A stretch of 64,000 nt of DNA from Mytilus californianus. Its lineage: Eukaryota; Mollusca; Bivalvia; Mytilida; Mytilidae. The notes below the pieces were generated by a model. That model was not told the origin of the DNA and did not search any database. It saw only the letters and a program-made list of their open reading frames with translations. A program made the translations under genes and the position numbers. Location: contig NW_026262679.1 of NCBI RefSeq assembly GCF_021869535.1, forward strand, positions 83,945,143 to 84,009,142, written 5' to 3'. Shown here one piece after another: positions 1 through 12,580 of the stretch. Position 1 is the stretch's first letter; each line of letters opens with the position of its first letter.

Positions 1-1320
1 TTAACAATGCTCTATCAATTGAACAATTTGTCACGTGCTCCCCTTTCTCTGTGTTGATTGTTTATCAATGCCAGGACCGGTAAACGTCGGCAACTATCAA
101 CAATCACTGAATGAAATATTATTTGTCGACAATACGTTATAGATTCGTAATACATATATAAAAAACGTGCATACAGGACTTGGTTTGGTATATATAAATA
201 TAAATATCCATTGGTTGAATAATTTTGAAAACATTAAAATTACAAAAAAACTAGTTTCATATGACTTTAAGAATAGCCATAATTCAGTTCTGTGAATCAT
301 ACATGTGTATCATACATATGAAATAAAATTAATGAGGTAGATAAAAGAATGTGATGCAATTTTTCTAATTACATTTAAAAGTTTATAATGTTATTGAAAA
401 TACATGCATAAATGACGACAAGAAAAAGAAGTTTCAATAATGTGGTGTTAACTTGGAAAATACCGCAGTCTTAATGAAATTACATATAATAAAGCTACTT
501 CTTTTTATTTCAGAACGGAGTTCTGCTGTTAATATTAGGAGCAGAAAAATGTAGACTTATTTTCATTTCTGTGACACCTTACTTTACTATGGAGTTCGAT
601 TTCTCCCAATTAAACATCCACAAAGATGACAAAATAAAAGGTGAAGATGTGGTATGAGTGCCCATGATACAATTGTCCACCAGATACAAAATGATGTGGA
701 TGTAAGCAACTATATGTAACTGTTGTGCTTTTAACAATGATGAACACCAATACTATAAAGTTACTATATGAATCCCCGATATAAAAACATGTGAAATAGT
801 TCAATCGAGAATATATATATGGAAGTGTTTAACGACCTTGACTGGCTATACAGCGCTTGCACGGGCGGGTTAATCGAGAAAAAAAACGGCAAAACATTTT
901 ATTTAGCATTTAGGTTTAATGGCATACGAAACAGTAGCAAGAGCAGATACCAATGCATCCAAATTTAACGGGTAATTTTCACATCGTCGCTAAAGAAAAG
1001 CATTCAAAATTCGAGGAAAAATCACTAAGTCATCAAATCGGCTACTTAGTTTTGACAGTATTTGCAAAGGAAAACAAAGATAATGTTTATCTAAGCACCC
1101 ACAATCTGCTGCGAAGCATAAAATTTGATGGAAAAGAAGAATTTTTACTTTTTTTATCATAAATAATTTCGTGTATGACAGTAATTCGTATAGAGTTTTA
1201 ATGTACGACGGGATCAATTATTGTACGACGATGTTGCTTTAAGAATACACTGGGACGTAATTCAGCGCCAAAAAAGGAAAACAAAGTTTTCTATTTCTAG
1301 CTAAAGAAAAAGGAAGACAC
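1..1320. other. Unit 1 left flank, no gene
   Basis: No convincing coding sequence is visible; open frames are short and AT-rich. Most of it aligns with 14165-15214 and 17359-17640 of unit 2. Positions about 645-735 hold a partial copy of a short repeat family (landmark GATGTGGTATGAGTGCC followed by GTAAGCAACTATATG) that recurs at 1976, 14804, 60521 and 63685. Confidence 0.6.
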
Positions 1321-1387
1321 GAACCAAAATCAAAACCAATCAAAGCCGGGTTTCAGATTTACTGTGAAAATACATATTCCAGAAAGA

Positions 1388-1412
1388 GGGGGGGGGGGGG
1401 GGGGGGGGGGGG
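1388..1412 (+). repeat. Homopolymer of 25 G
   Basis: An uninterrupted run of 25 G inside copy P1. Units 3 and 4 read GGGGCGG and AAGGGCGG at the same place (near 30487 and 43262), and unit 2 has an interrupted G-rich tract at about 18043-18069, so the run expanded after duplication or is a sequencing artefact. Confidence 0.85.
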
Positions 1413-1975
1413 TGTAAATCAGATGTGGATACTTTAAAAATCGAAATATCTGATAGGATATTATCAATCTAAGTCTCTTTCCTCTTGCAATAGCATAAAA
1501 ACAAAGGCTTCCCTACAATTTACACTAGTATACCTAATTCTACTCTTAAAGACTATAAGAACTAGTCCAACTTTGATTCATAAAAAAGAATGGTCAACGT
1601 AGATACAAATATATTGTTTTAGGAAGGGATAAATCATAATGTGTCAAAAAGAAACCTCCCTTATTCAAACAATAAAATATGTGAAATTTACATCATCTAT
1701 ATGCTTTGTATTTTATTAACAATATATATGTTACCTTTGAATGACGTGTTTTTCGAAAAAAAAAACAATAGGCATTTGCATGGAAACCTATTGTCCTACT
1801 CGACTTGTCGACTTATACTTTTATTCATATGAGACAGACTTTATACAGGAGCTTGTTAGGAAGAATGAAAGGAAGATAGCTTTATCCTTCAACTATAGAT
1901 GATGTCCTATCGATAAATAGTACAAAATGAAAGCATCTATTTCGTCGAACTTGAAATAAAGGATAACAAAGATGA

Positions 1976-2146
1976 TAGATATAAGAAGATGTGGTATGAG
2001 TGCCAATGAGACAACTCTCCATCCAAGTCAAAATTTATAAAAGTAAACCATTATAGGTCACAGTACGGTCTTCAACACGGAGCCTTGGCTCACACCGAAC
2101 AGTAAGCTATAAAGGGCCCCAAAAATTACTAGTGTAAAATCATTGA
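1976..2146 (+). repeat. Short interspersed repeat (family R1) inserted into copy P1
   Basis: A 171-bp segment interrupts the reverse-transcriptase relic between AAAGATGA and GTCTGCC; units 2 and 3 read AAAGATGAGTCTG uninterrupted. A 3-bp TGA flanks both sides. It is a shortened copy of the longer repeat found inverted at 13310-13790 (shared landmarks GGTATGAGTGCCAATGAGAC and CTATAAAGGGCCCC). No coding capacity. I recall this family as widespread in mussel genomes. Confidence 0.75.
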
Positions 2147-2790
2147 GTCTGCCTTATATCTTGGCTTACATCTAGGGTTGGTTGAGAAAACTTTACGAAA
2201 AAAGGGATGATATCAGCTTTCAATTTGCACAATTTCTATTTCTATGTCACTACATTACAGCAGCGCCTACATATGAAGTATATATATTCTAGTTGATACG
2301 ATATTCCATAGCTTGTGTTTCCTATAATGATTTCCTTGATAGAGGGTTACTGACCAGAAAGAAGCTATTGAACCAATGGTTCAAATTGGTAAAGTTGAAG
2401 ACGGACGTTATCACGAGTCGTTATGGAATATCTGTGTCACAGATGACCACGTATATGTTCCATTTGTCGTACCCACAATTCCGTATTTTTTTCCTTGATG
2501 GTGACATCTCCGAATTAGACTTATTACCGGATTTGTTCTTGCATGAGCAACACGATGTGTGTCACATGCGTAGCAGGAACTGCTTATCCTTCCGGCGCAC
2601 ATGAGATCACACTGGTTTTTGGTTGAGTTCATGTTATTCAATCTCTATCTCTTTTTAAACATTTTCTATGTAGTGACTGTTGACTTGTTCGCTTTTTAGT
2701 CGTTTTTCGTTTTTTGGAATGACGCTGTCAGCTTTTCTAAAACCGATGAGTTTTGAAAGTCCCCTTGGTATCTTGTGTCTTTATTTGAAT

Positions 2791-4467
2791 TGAAAAATTT
2801 AAAAGCATTGAAGACATTTTTTTCCATATTTTTTGCTTTACTATCAGAAACTATCAGAAACATTATTATTGCATTGTATTAATTTCATTAGAAAATGCCA
2901 GGTAAGCCATATATGTTCTTTAGAGCCTTTTTGCAGTATAAACAATTTAGAATACACATTTCTTATAAGTCTTGAAATCCCTCCGATCACCATTAAATTA
3001 TCATTTCCTGTCCTTTGGTAGAGCCAAAAATTAAATAATGCATGCAAGTTACCCCCTTTCCAATTTTTGAATTACAGACCCTGTACTTTCCAAGATCTAA
3101 TACTACAAGTAATAGCTAGACAAATTTCCCTTTTGTCCATCTGAATGGATATCAGGAAATAATGTGTTTGTTTTTATAAAGAAGCAAATTAAATAGCTGA
3201 ATCTCCAAAACAATCCTAGTATGTTTTTAAAACTGTTTTATCTAAATCTAATTAACTTTCAGCACTCGATCATTTCCTAACCTGGGAAAGTAGTGTAACA
3301 ACACGACACTCGACAAAAACTGCAAAAAGCAGTTGGAAAGGTACGAAAGCCTCCTCCCTTTCCGAAAAAATGTAACCAACAACTAACAAAAAGAGAAAAA
3401 ACAAAATACCGATCTAAAACAATGAACTTATTTGCATCAATCATCTTTATTTATATAAAACATTTGCAAGAGTAATTAATGATACAAAGGACAGTTTCTC
3501 CTGACAAAATTTTATGTCAACACTATTACATACATTGGTGTGAATATATATATATAAACTGTTTCATCAACAGACAAATTAAAAATTCAGCATTAAAATA
3601 AAGTATACTAATGAACATGTCATGTTACAAATCTTTAGAACGGAAATTTTAAAGTTTATGTTTTTCATCTTCTAAAATTTAATCAAAATCTGTCACATAG
3701 ACCGTTCCTTCTACACCGATAATTTCAATTTTTAACGGTGCAAATCAGGAAAAACCCGTACGATGACGTAATGGTAGTTTCGATAACAGGTATTGCTCAG
3801 TGTTAAAAGTGTACATTAAAAGTTTGAATGTTTTTAATGTGTTATTATACTGTATATGATATAAATTCCTGTAAAAGCTCATCAAAGATACCAGGCTTAT
3901 AATATTTTACGCCAGACATGCGTTTCCAACCAGTCATTTCTTTTTATCTTAATTTTACTCCTGTAACTCAGGCATATCATTTCCTTTAGTTGAATTATCC
4001 ATAATATTACAATATCTTTCAAAGTCGTGTGGTTTTAACATCTCCTTAACTTTATGACAGATATGTTTAATTTACAACTACCTTTCTTTACGGACCATTA
4101 ATAAACTTAGTACTTAATTCTATTGCTTTCCGTTTTTGTACAGTTTTTAAAAATATTTGTTTACTGCTTTACACCTAGTGGTTTCCCATCCATATCATCG
4201 AACTCAGGATTATAAGAGGTACATATTAAACAACGCCCATGTAAAATATTATGGCGCAATTCTGCACTGTCATGGTTCATACAAAATCTAGTGTCTCAAA
4301 GCAAATAATTATTGACAGTCCAAGCCATGGAATCAAACACTTTCATGTTAATATAGTGTCGGAAACCACAATGGAATGGGATGCAGTATACAGGGAGTAA
4401 AAAAGAAATGAGCATATGGGATATACGGGGTAAAAAAAAGTCGGGATGTGGGATATAGGGAGTAAAA
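2791..4467. other. Intergenic, no gene seen
   Basis: No supportable gene. Most of it aligns with 19281-20011 of unit 2. A fragment near 3885-3945 with ACGCCAGACATGCGTTTCC resembles the end of a repeat family also seen near 19780. Positions about 4180-4425 are absent from unit 2. Confidence 0.5.
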
Positions 4468-5235
4468 GAGGGACGAAAGATACCAGAGGGACAGTCAAAC
4501 TCATAGATCGAAAACAAACTGACAACGTCATGGCCAAAAATAAAAAGACAAACAGACAAATAATAGTACAGATGACACAACATAGAAAACTAAAGACTAA
4601 GCAACACGAACCCCACCAAAAACTGGGGGTGATCTCAGGTTCTCCGGAAGGGTAAGCAGATCCTGCTCCACATGTTGCACCCGTCGAGTTGCTTATGTTA
4701 TTACAAATCCGGTAAATAGTATAATTCGGTAAGTCACATTCGTGAAAAGGGAAGGGTATTGTAGTTACGACATAAGGAACATATCCGATATCATCTGTGA
4801 AACGGTTATTCCATAATGGTCAACCAACTCGTGATGGCGTCCATAAAATTTACGAAGGGATGACTTCAACTTCACCATTTGGAACTCTTGGTTTAATAGC
4901 TTCCTTGTGAGCAGCAATCCTCTATCAAGGAAATCATGATAGGAAACACAAGCCCTGGAATATCGTATCAAGTGGGAGATATATACTCCGTATGCAGGCG
5001 CTGCTGGAATGTTGCTACATAGAAATGGAAAGTTCACAATTGGGAAGCTGAAATCATCTCTTTTGTCGTAAAGTTTTGTTTTCAACCGACCCTCATTGTC
5101 AATTTCTAGATGTAAGTCAAGATATGAGGCAGACTTAACTGTATCTGTAGTATCCTTTATCTCTAGTTCGATGGGATAGATTCGTTCAACATAGTCACCA
5201 AATTTTGTATTATTTAGTGAAAGAACATCATCATC
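4468..5235 (-). mobile_element. 5'-truncated reverse-transcriptase retroelement, young copy M1
   Basis: A 768-bp insertion with a 7-bp direct duplication AGTAAAA at 4461-4467 and 5236-5242. Unit 2 has one uninterrupted AGTAAAA at the matching place (near 21298). On the minus strand the element starts inside the reverse-transcriptase catalytic motif (DDVLSLNNTKFGDY), runs through SYLDLHLEIDNEGRL and YDKRDDFSFPIVNFPFLCS to the end of the ORF near 4765, and continues with a tail of about 300 bp ending in CGTCCCTC. The ORF is open here but lacks everything upstream of the Asp-Asp pair. 5' truncation with a constant 3' end and a target duplication is typical of target-primed retrotransposition. 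Probably Penelope-like; family name inferred. Confidence 0.85.
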
Positions 5236-5479
5236 AGTAAAAAATGTGGGAACAAATTTAGAAAAAAAAAGGATTTGGGAAATGGTAGCACCCCGTGTGG
5301 CCCTCCCATCACAAAAAGTGAGATTTACATTTAACAATAAGTAAGCTTTATGTCCAACTTGCTGACTTGGCTACAACTTTTGTCTTAATTAATAGTCTAT
5401 ATAAACTAAGTTAACAATAAAAAGTATTAATTACTTTAAACATACTCAATATTTTCACAATTTAAGGTAAACTAAAAAT

Positions 5480-6070
5480 CTCATCTGGTTGAAGGGATTT
5501 CTTAGATGTATCACATTTGATTTTCTTATATTCACATTTTAACAATTCTGATTGCATCGCACATTAAAACATTGAATGGTTTTGTGAATCTTCTGTATTT
5601 TCTACCATTTAAAACTGCATCAGCAGCATAAAGCAAGATGGATAATTTTTATCATCAACACTAATGCTTAAAGACTTAATATCACCAATCAAATGATTTA
5701 TGAACATATTGAACATAAGTGTTGCTAATACATTTCATTTGAAAGCTTAAATATATTTTGCACTAATATCCAAGGTTAAATAACAGAACTCTATCAATTG
5801 CATCAAATGCTTTCTTAAAACCAGTGAAGAATACAAAAATTGATAATTAACATTTTTTTAACTTTCAATAATGTAGGTCAACGTACTGATGCGATCTATT
5901 GAGATCCAACCATTTATAAAACCATTATGCTAATCATTTATTAATTTCCACTCATTTAACCTATCATTTAAAACGCCGCTAAGAAGCTTGAATGCAGAAA
6001 AAGCTTAAATAATTTCCTTATATGATAGACATAGTCGGGATCTTTTGTTGATAAGAGTGATAATACTTTA
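5480..6070 (-). pseudogene. LINE reverse-transcriptase relic (minus strand, unit 1)
   Basis: With stops and frameshifts, the minus strand reads FFTGFKKAFDAIDRVLLF, which resembles the conserved DFKKAFDSVDR block of LINE reverse transcriptases. The same relic with similar decay occurs at 21540-22150, so it was co-duplicated. Clade not determinable. It is unrelated to element M1 and lies in the opposite orientation to the relic at 7010. Confidence 0.55.
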
Positions 6071-7009
6071 TTCCACACAAATTTGGGACTTTACCAAATT
6101 TAAAACTTACAGATGAAAGGCATACGATACCAACATGATCTCTCATTGATTTTTCCTTAACTTTTTGATACAAAGTCAATTTCGTTATGCATTATTAAAA
6201 TATGCAAAGAAAACTGTGCATTCATTATTAAATTTCGAGATACTCCAGTTTGAAATTTGCATGTTTCATGTGAAAACACAAAATTTTATTTTTCAAAATT
6301 TTTCCGAAAAAATTATACAAATTATAGGTTACACTTTGTAAATAAAGCTGTTTCACAAACCACGCCTCTTTTGGGGAGATATATAATATTCATAGATATT
6401 TGTTTTGTTTATCTACTGGTTCCCCGATATGATTTCTATCTTTTATCTCATAGAGACACAACTTGGGAATTTTACCAGTATAAATACACATTGATAGCGG
6501 CAAAATTGAATTCTGAAGTAGACCCAAAGTAGAGGGAGGGGGTAGTACATAATTTTTGTATAAGTTTAAACTGTTAGAAGTTCGAGGCATATAAATGTTG
6601 AAAAAAAGCCGCGCAGCCCTGGTTTTGACCTTTGAAAAAAATAATAGCGCATATGAACTTTCCATTCTAGGATATAAATTTTAACGAAACTTCATAGTAA
6701 AAGTGGCACAGTTTTAGCCGTAAAAGGAGTTCCTATGGAAAATTGCATTGTCTATATTTACAGAAGTGCAACCTACAACTTTTAAACAAAACGAGATATT
6801 TCACACTTTTTTTTGCAAAGTGTTCTTAAAATATGAAAGCCTTTCAGTTGGTCCCTGAAATGAAGTTGGACTGCGATAACATTGTTGTTTATAATACAAT
6901 TATCGATGAAAAAAGTCGTTGACAATTATCTTGGTAATTTGTATTACTGGTAAATTATATAAAGTTTGTTAAAGATTATTTACTGAAAACTGGACGTTTA
7001 ATGGTATTT

Positions 7010-7560
7010 TTTTTTCTCTCAAGTAGTGTTGGTCTAATGATAGGGAATTCCCTTTCACCTCTTTTGTATTCATTTTACGTCGATGAAATGGGAATTGAAC
7101 TTATGAGTGAGTTAAAAATGCTTAATTTGTGTTTGATTATGTTTTGCTGATGATACAGTTTGATTCAGTGAAACATTTCTTGATTAACAAATAATTGAAT
7201 GATTGTGTTAACATTGATTTAAGTCCGTGAATATGACATTCATGTTAATGCATCGATAACAAAAAATGTCATTTTTAGAAGCGAAAGGCCTATTAAGGCG
7301 AATTAGAGATGGTTTGTAAATGGTGAACCAATAGAATCAGGTGAACATCTTGATTATAATATACTATATCATTTTTGAAAATTAACGTTTTAACATGACA
7401 TTTTTATTGCTATGCGTATTGGAATTAAACAATCTGATCAAATTCAAAACTTCCACTCTGCTCCTAATCAGATAGGCAATTTAAAAAATTTGAAAAGATT
7501 CCTTCCATTTTTGTAAAACACAGTCTATATTATTTATAACATAAGAATCATCTTGCACCA
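7010..7560 (+). pseudogene. LINE reverse-transcriptase relic (plus strand, unit 1)
   Basis: Degenerate copy of a sequence best read in unit 3 (32040-32600), where the GKSLSPLLY-like block, the catalytic YADDTVLLSEN block and the downstream VNGEPIE segment can be followed with frameshifts. Here the YADD region falls near 7140 and is damaged. Present in all four units at the equivalent place. Confidence 0.6.
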
Positions 7561-7799
7561 TCTTATTTGGAATTCTAGAGATTGTCTGTCATTTCCAATA
7601 CCCATATTATCTATTTTAAACCACAATTGTAAAATAACCCCAAAAGTAAGTTATTCCATTCGAGCTAAACAGAATTTGATAACAATGACGACCAAAAACA
7701 ACCAAAAACAACAGTCAAACTTTTGTCAATATTTCATTAAACCAATATGTTGGTATTGGGACCGTTTTCCGATCTTCCCTTGTCAAAATTAAAGCGACA

Positions 7800-10059
7800 G
7801 AAAGTTTAGGTTACAAAAATCAACAGAAGTATATAATTCTTACAGGTAATTAGCATTGTTAAGACATATTTTTGGGATGCATTCTATATTATATCCTAGA
7901 AAATAATCACTTTTGAAAACACAACAACACAATTTAAACCTACTGATGTCAGTACTTTTGTCATAAAGTATGTTGAACTGAACTGTGGCAGGTAGAGCAA
8001 ACATAATTAACTCACAAAATCGGGTAACTCACTAAAATTGCTACGCGCTTAGGTAATTAAAATTAATTGTTTTAAGCTTAAAATAATTAAAACCTTTAAA
8101 AGAGTTTCACTTTAATCACTTGATTAATTCCATGACAATAAATACAGAGAATCACTGTATGATAAATTATCAATTATCAAACACATATCTAATAAGTAAA
8201 TGAGAGACAAAAGATACCGAAGGGACATTCAAACACATAAGTCGAAAATAAACTGACAACGCCGGAAGGGTAAGCAGATGCTGCTCCACATATGGCAACC
8301 GTCGCGTTGCTCATGTAAATACAAACCCGGAGATAAGTCTAAATCGGTAGGTCACATTCGGGGAAAAGAGGACGGGATTGTAGTTACGTCAATTGGAACA
8401 TGTCCGTTTTCATCTGTGAAACATACATTTTGTGTGTACTGTGGTAGTTAGTAGCAATAACCCACTCAGTAATTATACAGGTCCTCTAATACATATTCCA
8501 ACATTTATACACTCATACATAAAACAATGCACACAAGTTTATCTTGACTGCGCAACACTTCTTTGTTTTCATACTTAAGGGATATATGAATAAAACAGAC
8601 GGAAGATAACACTTTGGAATGACAAGATATGTCCGAAGAAAACATACGTATATGAGTGTATCATGTGTGGTACCTTTAACATTTTGCTGACGCTTTTAAC
8701 TTTACACTTTTGTAAACAAGGACCTATAACATGTTATCTTGACGAATAAGCTAATTGTATACAGGAAATATTTGGAATAAAAGAGAGGCGAAAGATACCA
8801 AAATCAAAACGTTTATTACTACACTGTATATAAAAAATTTAAATAATGTTTGTGGTGAACCCTTTGGTTCGGAAAATACCTCCAGATTTCTCAAGAGTAA
8901 GGAGAGATATACAAATAATGTAAATACACAGAACCCCGATCCAATCCATCTGTTGATAAAGGAGTTCATTATTCCCTGACTTATATCTGCTGTAATTTTC
9001 ATTTTAGTATGCGAATAGATATGTCCAAAGTTAAAATTTCGCTGATGGGTAAACTATTGTGACGATCCCATAGATTAAAGCCGCCTCACACAAAAATGTC
9101 CTCCGCTTAAATGTTATTCTTAAGTGAAGTTATACTGTTTAGGTAATATATAATCTTTACAAAGATATGTGTATATATAAATCGTATTTCATGCTTATGT
9201 ATGTTTATATTTATTTACGCTGAAATATATTTTAATTAAATTCTAACAATTTTGTTATTTAAAGCGATAGTGAGTTATGATCTCTAGTGCCACAAAAATT
9301 CCATGATTGAAACATTTCAATGATCTTTTTAGACTTCTATCGAGAATATAACCTTTTTGATTTTCAGTAATCTCGGTAAGCACTATTTATTATTGATTTG
9401 TATTGTATTTGGGTTTCGTCGACCTTCTTGACAGTAAGTAACTATCCCATTTTATGGAAATGTGATTTATCTGATCAACATTATTTCTGAATTTAACTGT
9501 ATATTCAATATCTTGTATTTAATGTGTAACCGTGCACATATCTTAATTTTGCATGTCATGATTTTTATTTAAGTTTATGCAATATTGATGGCTTAGTTAT
9601 GCACGTATGAGGAATTATGTAACTACATGAAGTTGGCGGAGGATGTTCAGGAATAATATAGAATCTGACGTCATTGTTAAATCACAAATGGGAAGGTCCA
9701 AAACGCGGAAGTCGGAAACCACGAAGGTAAAAAATTTACATATTTAGAATCATTTATCTGGAACGACTAGACATAAAATCAAAATTGAAACGGATCTGTA
9801 AAGCTTATCAAATGATGTACAATTTAAATATAAATTAATTTGATTTTGAAATCCATTTTTACCAAAAAATTGGCCGGACGATCTGTTCAGTAAGAATGTG
9901 TTAGTAAGATTTTTCCACTTTTAACTAAAATTCTCGAAAAAATGTACAACCCGTTCAAAACTTTAATATGATTTCTAAAGACAATTTACAAACAAATAAT
10001 ATGGTTTGAAATAAATTGCAATACATTGAGTAAAAATGGCAAAATCGTGGCCGGAAGTC
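7800..10059. other. TLR copy A 3' flank, no gene
   Basis: No gene recognised. Positions 7800-8200 align with 23460-23880 in unit 2. About 8450-8750 aligns with the flanks downstream of TLR copies B, C and D (landmark CACTCAGTAATTATAC near 8463). About 8751-9000 includes a fragment beginning GAGGCGAAAGATACC that resembles the 3' end of the M1/M2 element. The rest, to 10059, shows nothing recognisable. Confidence 0.5.
8202..8425 (-). mobile_element. Short 5'-truncated copy of the M1/M2 retroelement tail
   Basis: Only the 3' tail of the element is present, with an internal deletion joining ACTGACAACGCC to GGAAGGGTAAG. Unit 2 lacks it: near 23878 it reads AATAAGTGACATACATT straight through, whereas unit 1 has the tail sequence between AATAAGTAAAT and ACATACATT. 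It therefore inserted after the units separated or was lost from unit 2. Confidence 0.65.
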
Positions 10060-12580
10060 TTAATTCCTTGTGTTGAAAAAAACCAACTTTACACTACACC
10101 AAAAGAACCAAAGTCGAAGCTTTTGCCAAGCCATTAGGACTTCATCCATCTCGATAGGCCATTGAGTTAAAAGAACATCTTTCCAAATGGTGGAAAATTC
10201 TATTGGAATAGTATCCAAAGGAATATCTCTTGTAATAACAACAATCTTCTGCAGATTTTTGGAAAACTTTTCATACTTTGCTCGCTCGATTTCAAAACGA
10301 GTCCATTCATTTTTGACAATTGACGGCGTTACTAAAAATATTATGTGTCTGCATCTGTTAATGGACGTAGCTCTTTCATGAGCAATCGATTTGTCTACAA
10401 TAAAATCTCTATCTTCAAAGCAGACTTTGAATCCCCATTCCTTCTCTACTTTCTCTTGCAATTCTTTCACAAAAGAAACGCTGTCATCGGAATATGAAAT
10501 GTAAACGTCGTAATCAAACGTAAACTCCAGACCTTTCTCAACAAATTTTCGGAAATTTTGAAAGAGAAAAAAAATTATCCTCCATCTGAAATTGTATAAT
10601 AGAGCAATACAAAGCACACTCGATAAAACAGAAACCAATAATGAAATGCCTAATTTGATCCAGACAGTAGTATCACAGTCGACGAAATAATGATGTAAGT
10701 CTTTAACGACAGTTCTTGTATAGTTGATACTTTTTCTTGAAGAAACCCAACAAGAGTAATTACCATTTTTATCTAAAGATAATTGCGTTGTCGAAATCCA
10801 TCTCAGAAATGTCGTTGTGTGACACGAACAAATTAATGGATTATTACTAAGATATAATTTTAAAGTTCCATGTTTCTTATGCCGGGTATCAACCCAATCC
10901 AGTATATTATTTCCAATTGTTGTTAATTGATTGTATGACAAATCGAGTTCATCAAGGCTATAAAATGTTGTAACAACATCTGGAACAGTCTCAAGCAAAT
11001 TGTGAGATAGATTGAGCTGTTTTAGATTAAGAAGTTGCCCAAGCGAATTGGCTTTCATTTTCCAGATATAGTTATATGATATACCCAAGTTCATTATATT
11101 TGGACAAAACCTTAATATCGTTGTATTAGTTTGTAAAACATTGATCAAGTTTGTTTCTTTCAAAATAAGTGTTTTTAGATGGATTAAAAATAGAATTTTC
11201 GCCTCTCCAATAGTTTTTACTGAATTTATACCCGACAAATCCAAATGATCCAAACAGTTAAATCCTTCCATAGTTATAAGGGGAAAGAAGTCAGTTTCAA
11301 AGTAAGATATTTCAAGGTGACGAAGGTAGCTATTGTTTGCCTTTATTTCTAGAAAGGAACTTTCAGTCATCATATGAGTTATTCTGAAAAATAGAATTTG
11401 ACTGGGAAGTAATACTGTCATTGAATCATGCTGTCTTGCCCATTTACCTTGAACTTGTTCAACTCTTGTAAAGTTACCCTTTGTTACTACGTTAAGGAAA
11501 ATTGGATTCTTGAAACCTATCGGGAAATATGAAAAATCTATTATTTTAATTGAACGTAAACGAGACGAAATCAACTTCCCAGCTATCCACACTAAAACTA
11601 TTAGCAGATATAATAACTGTTTCAAAGCACTCTGGACGTTGAAACAAAACTAACGATTTGTTTTTAACTAAAATTATGTTACTTGCGGATAAGTCCATTG
11701 TTTTTATGCAGATAGTATATGCATATTTCATCATCTCTGGTGTAATAATAACCAAATCAATGCTATGTTTTGAATCTGGGCGAGTTATTCCGCGAAAAAG
11801 AAGTGCATCCATTGTTTTGTTCTGAAAAGGATGTAAAATGTTCAGGGCCTGTGTTAAATTAATATTGCTGTTAGTAAGATTCAGTACTTTAAGATGTGGA
11901 AAAGGAATTAAAACGCCACCTTCAATGACAACAAAGTCTTTACAAGTTGTCATGTGGAATTCCTTTAAACTTACCGGCATTTCTAAAAATGTATTATTGT
12001 AAAATAATTAACGTGGCAATAATCAAGACTTAACTTTTGTAAATTGTACAGTTTCTTAAAGTGCTGTCGAAACGATGCATTAAACACAAGATCGATGTTC
12101 AGTTCACGCAAGTTACTGAGTCCGTCGACGGGAATTTAATATTTGTTTTTAGTCTGGAGTTTTCATATTTCTACAGATGTCTAAAACTGATAAATGATTT
12201 ATAGACTCAAACAATCCCTGAGGATACGATTCAGACACATTCAGATAATTTCTAGACAAAGACAAATGTCTCAATAATGATAAGCTACAGAAAGCCGTAG
12301 TATGCAACAATCTGATGCCATTATTATCAATTACTAGATATTCTAGATTCTAATATCTATGAAACCCGTTGGCATCCAGTCTGGTCAGTCTATTATAACT
12401 TAAATCTAATTTCTTTATATCAGGTGGTAAATTAATCGGAACCGATGTAAATCCTTGTTGTTTACACAAAGCCTCTTTATAGCCCAACATATTTAGTGTG
12501 ATATTGCATTTCGCAAACACAGTTCTATATGGACAAACACATGTAATACACACAACTATGAAGATCCACATATTAACCAT
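10060..12580 (-). pseudogene. Toll-like receptor copy A, pseudogene
   Basis: Collinear with the intact TLR at 45787-48270. The ATG (12580, or 12571 by alignment) and signal peptide are present, but the first leucine-rich repeat ends in TAG at 12350-12352, where the intact gene has Lys. Further damage includes a stop and frame shift near 12120-12150, a frame shift near 12000, and one near 11560-11600. A long open stretch (to 10060) still encodes about eight C-terminal LRRs, the LRRCT cysteines, the transmembrane helix and a nearly complete TIR domain. BB loop reads DRDFIVDKS, losing the usual Gly as well as Pro. The ancestral TGA stop is now TGG (10099-10101), adding 12 residues. Translated as annotated it cannot give a full receptor; the open TIR half suggests recent inactivation. 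Confidence 0.9.

Larger units (their letters stand above)
1325..2790 (+). pseudogene. Decayed reverse-transcriptase retroelement, old plus-strand copy P1
   Basis: Relic of a non-LTR type reverse transcriptase. With frameshifts and stops, the plus strand still reads pieces such as TIYTSIPNSTLKDY, YFYSYETDFIQEL and IRYSIACVSYNDFLDRGLL, matching the better preserved minus-strand copy at 20012-21194. About 2585-2790 is the element's 3' untranslated tail. The same relic lies at equivalent positions in units 2, 3 and 4, so insertion preceded the duplications. The family is probably Penelope-like, judging by the GIPMGTNCAPLLADLF and YIDD blocks in the better copy, but this is from memory of the family. 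It is interrupted by a short repeat at 1976-2146. Confidence 0.7.

Noticed and set aside
10060..11625. A 521-residue TLR-like protein with a new signal-peptide-like N-terminus (KQLLYLLIVLVWIAG)
   Set aside because: That frame opens at TTG, not ATG; a stop lies just upstream; and the hydrophobic stretch is an out-of-frame reading of the ancestral LRR. It is a frameshifted pseudogene.
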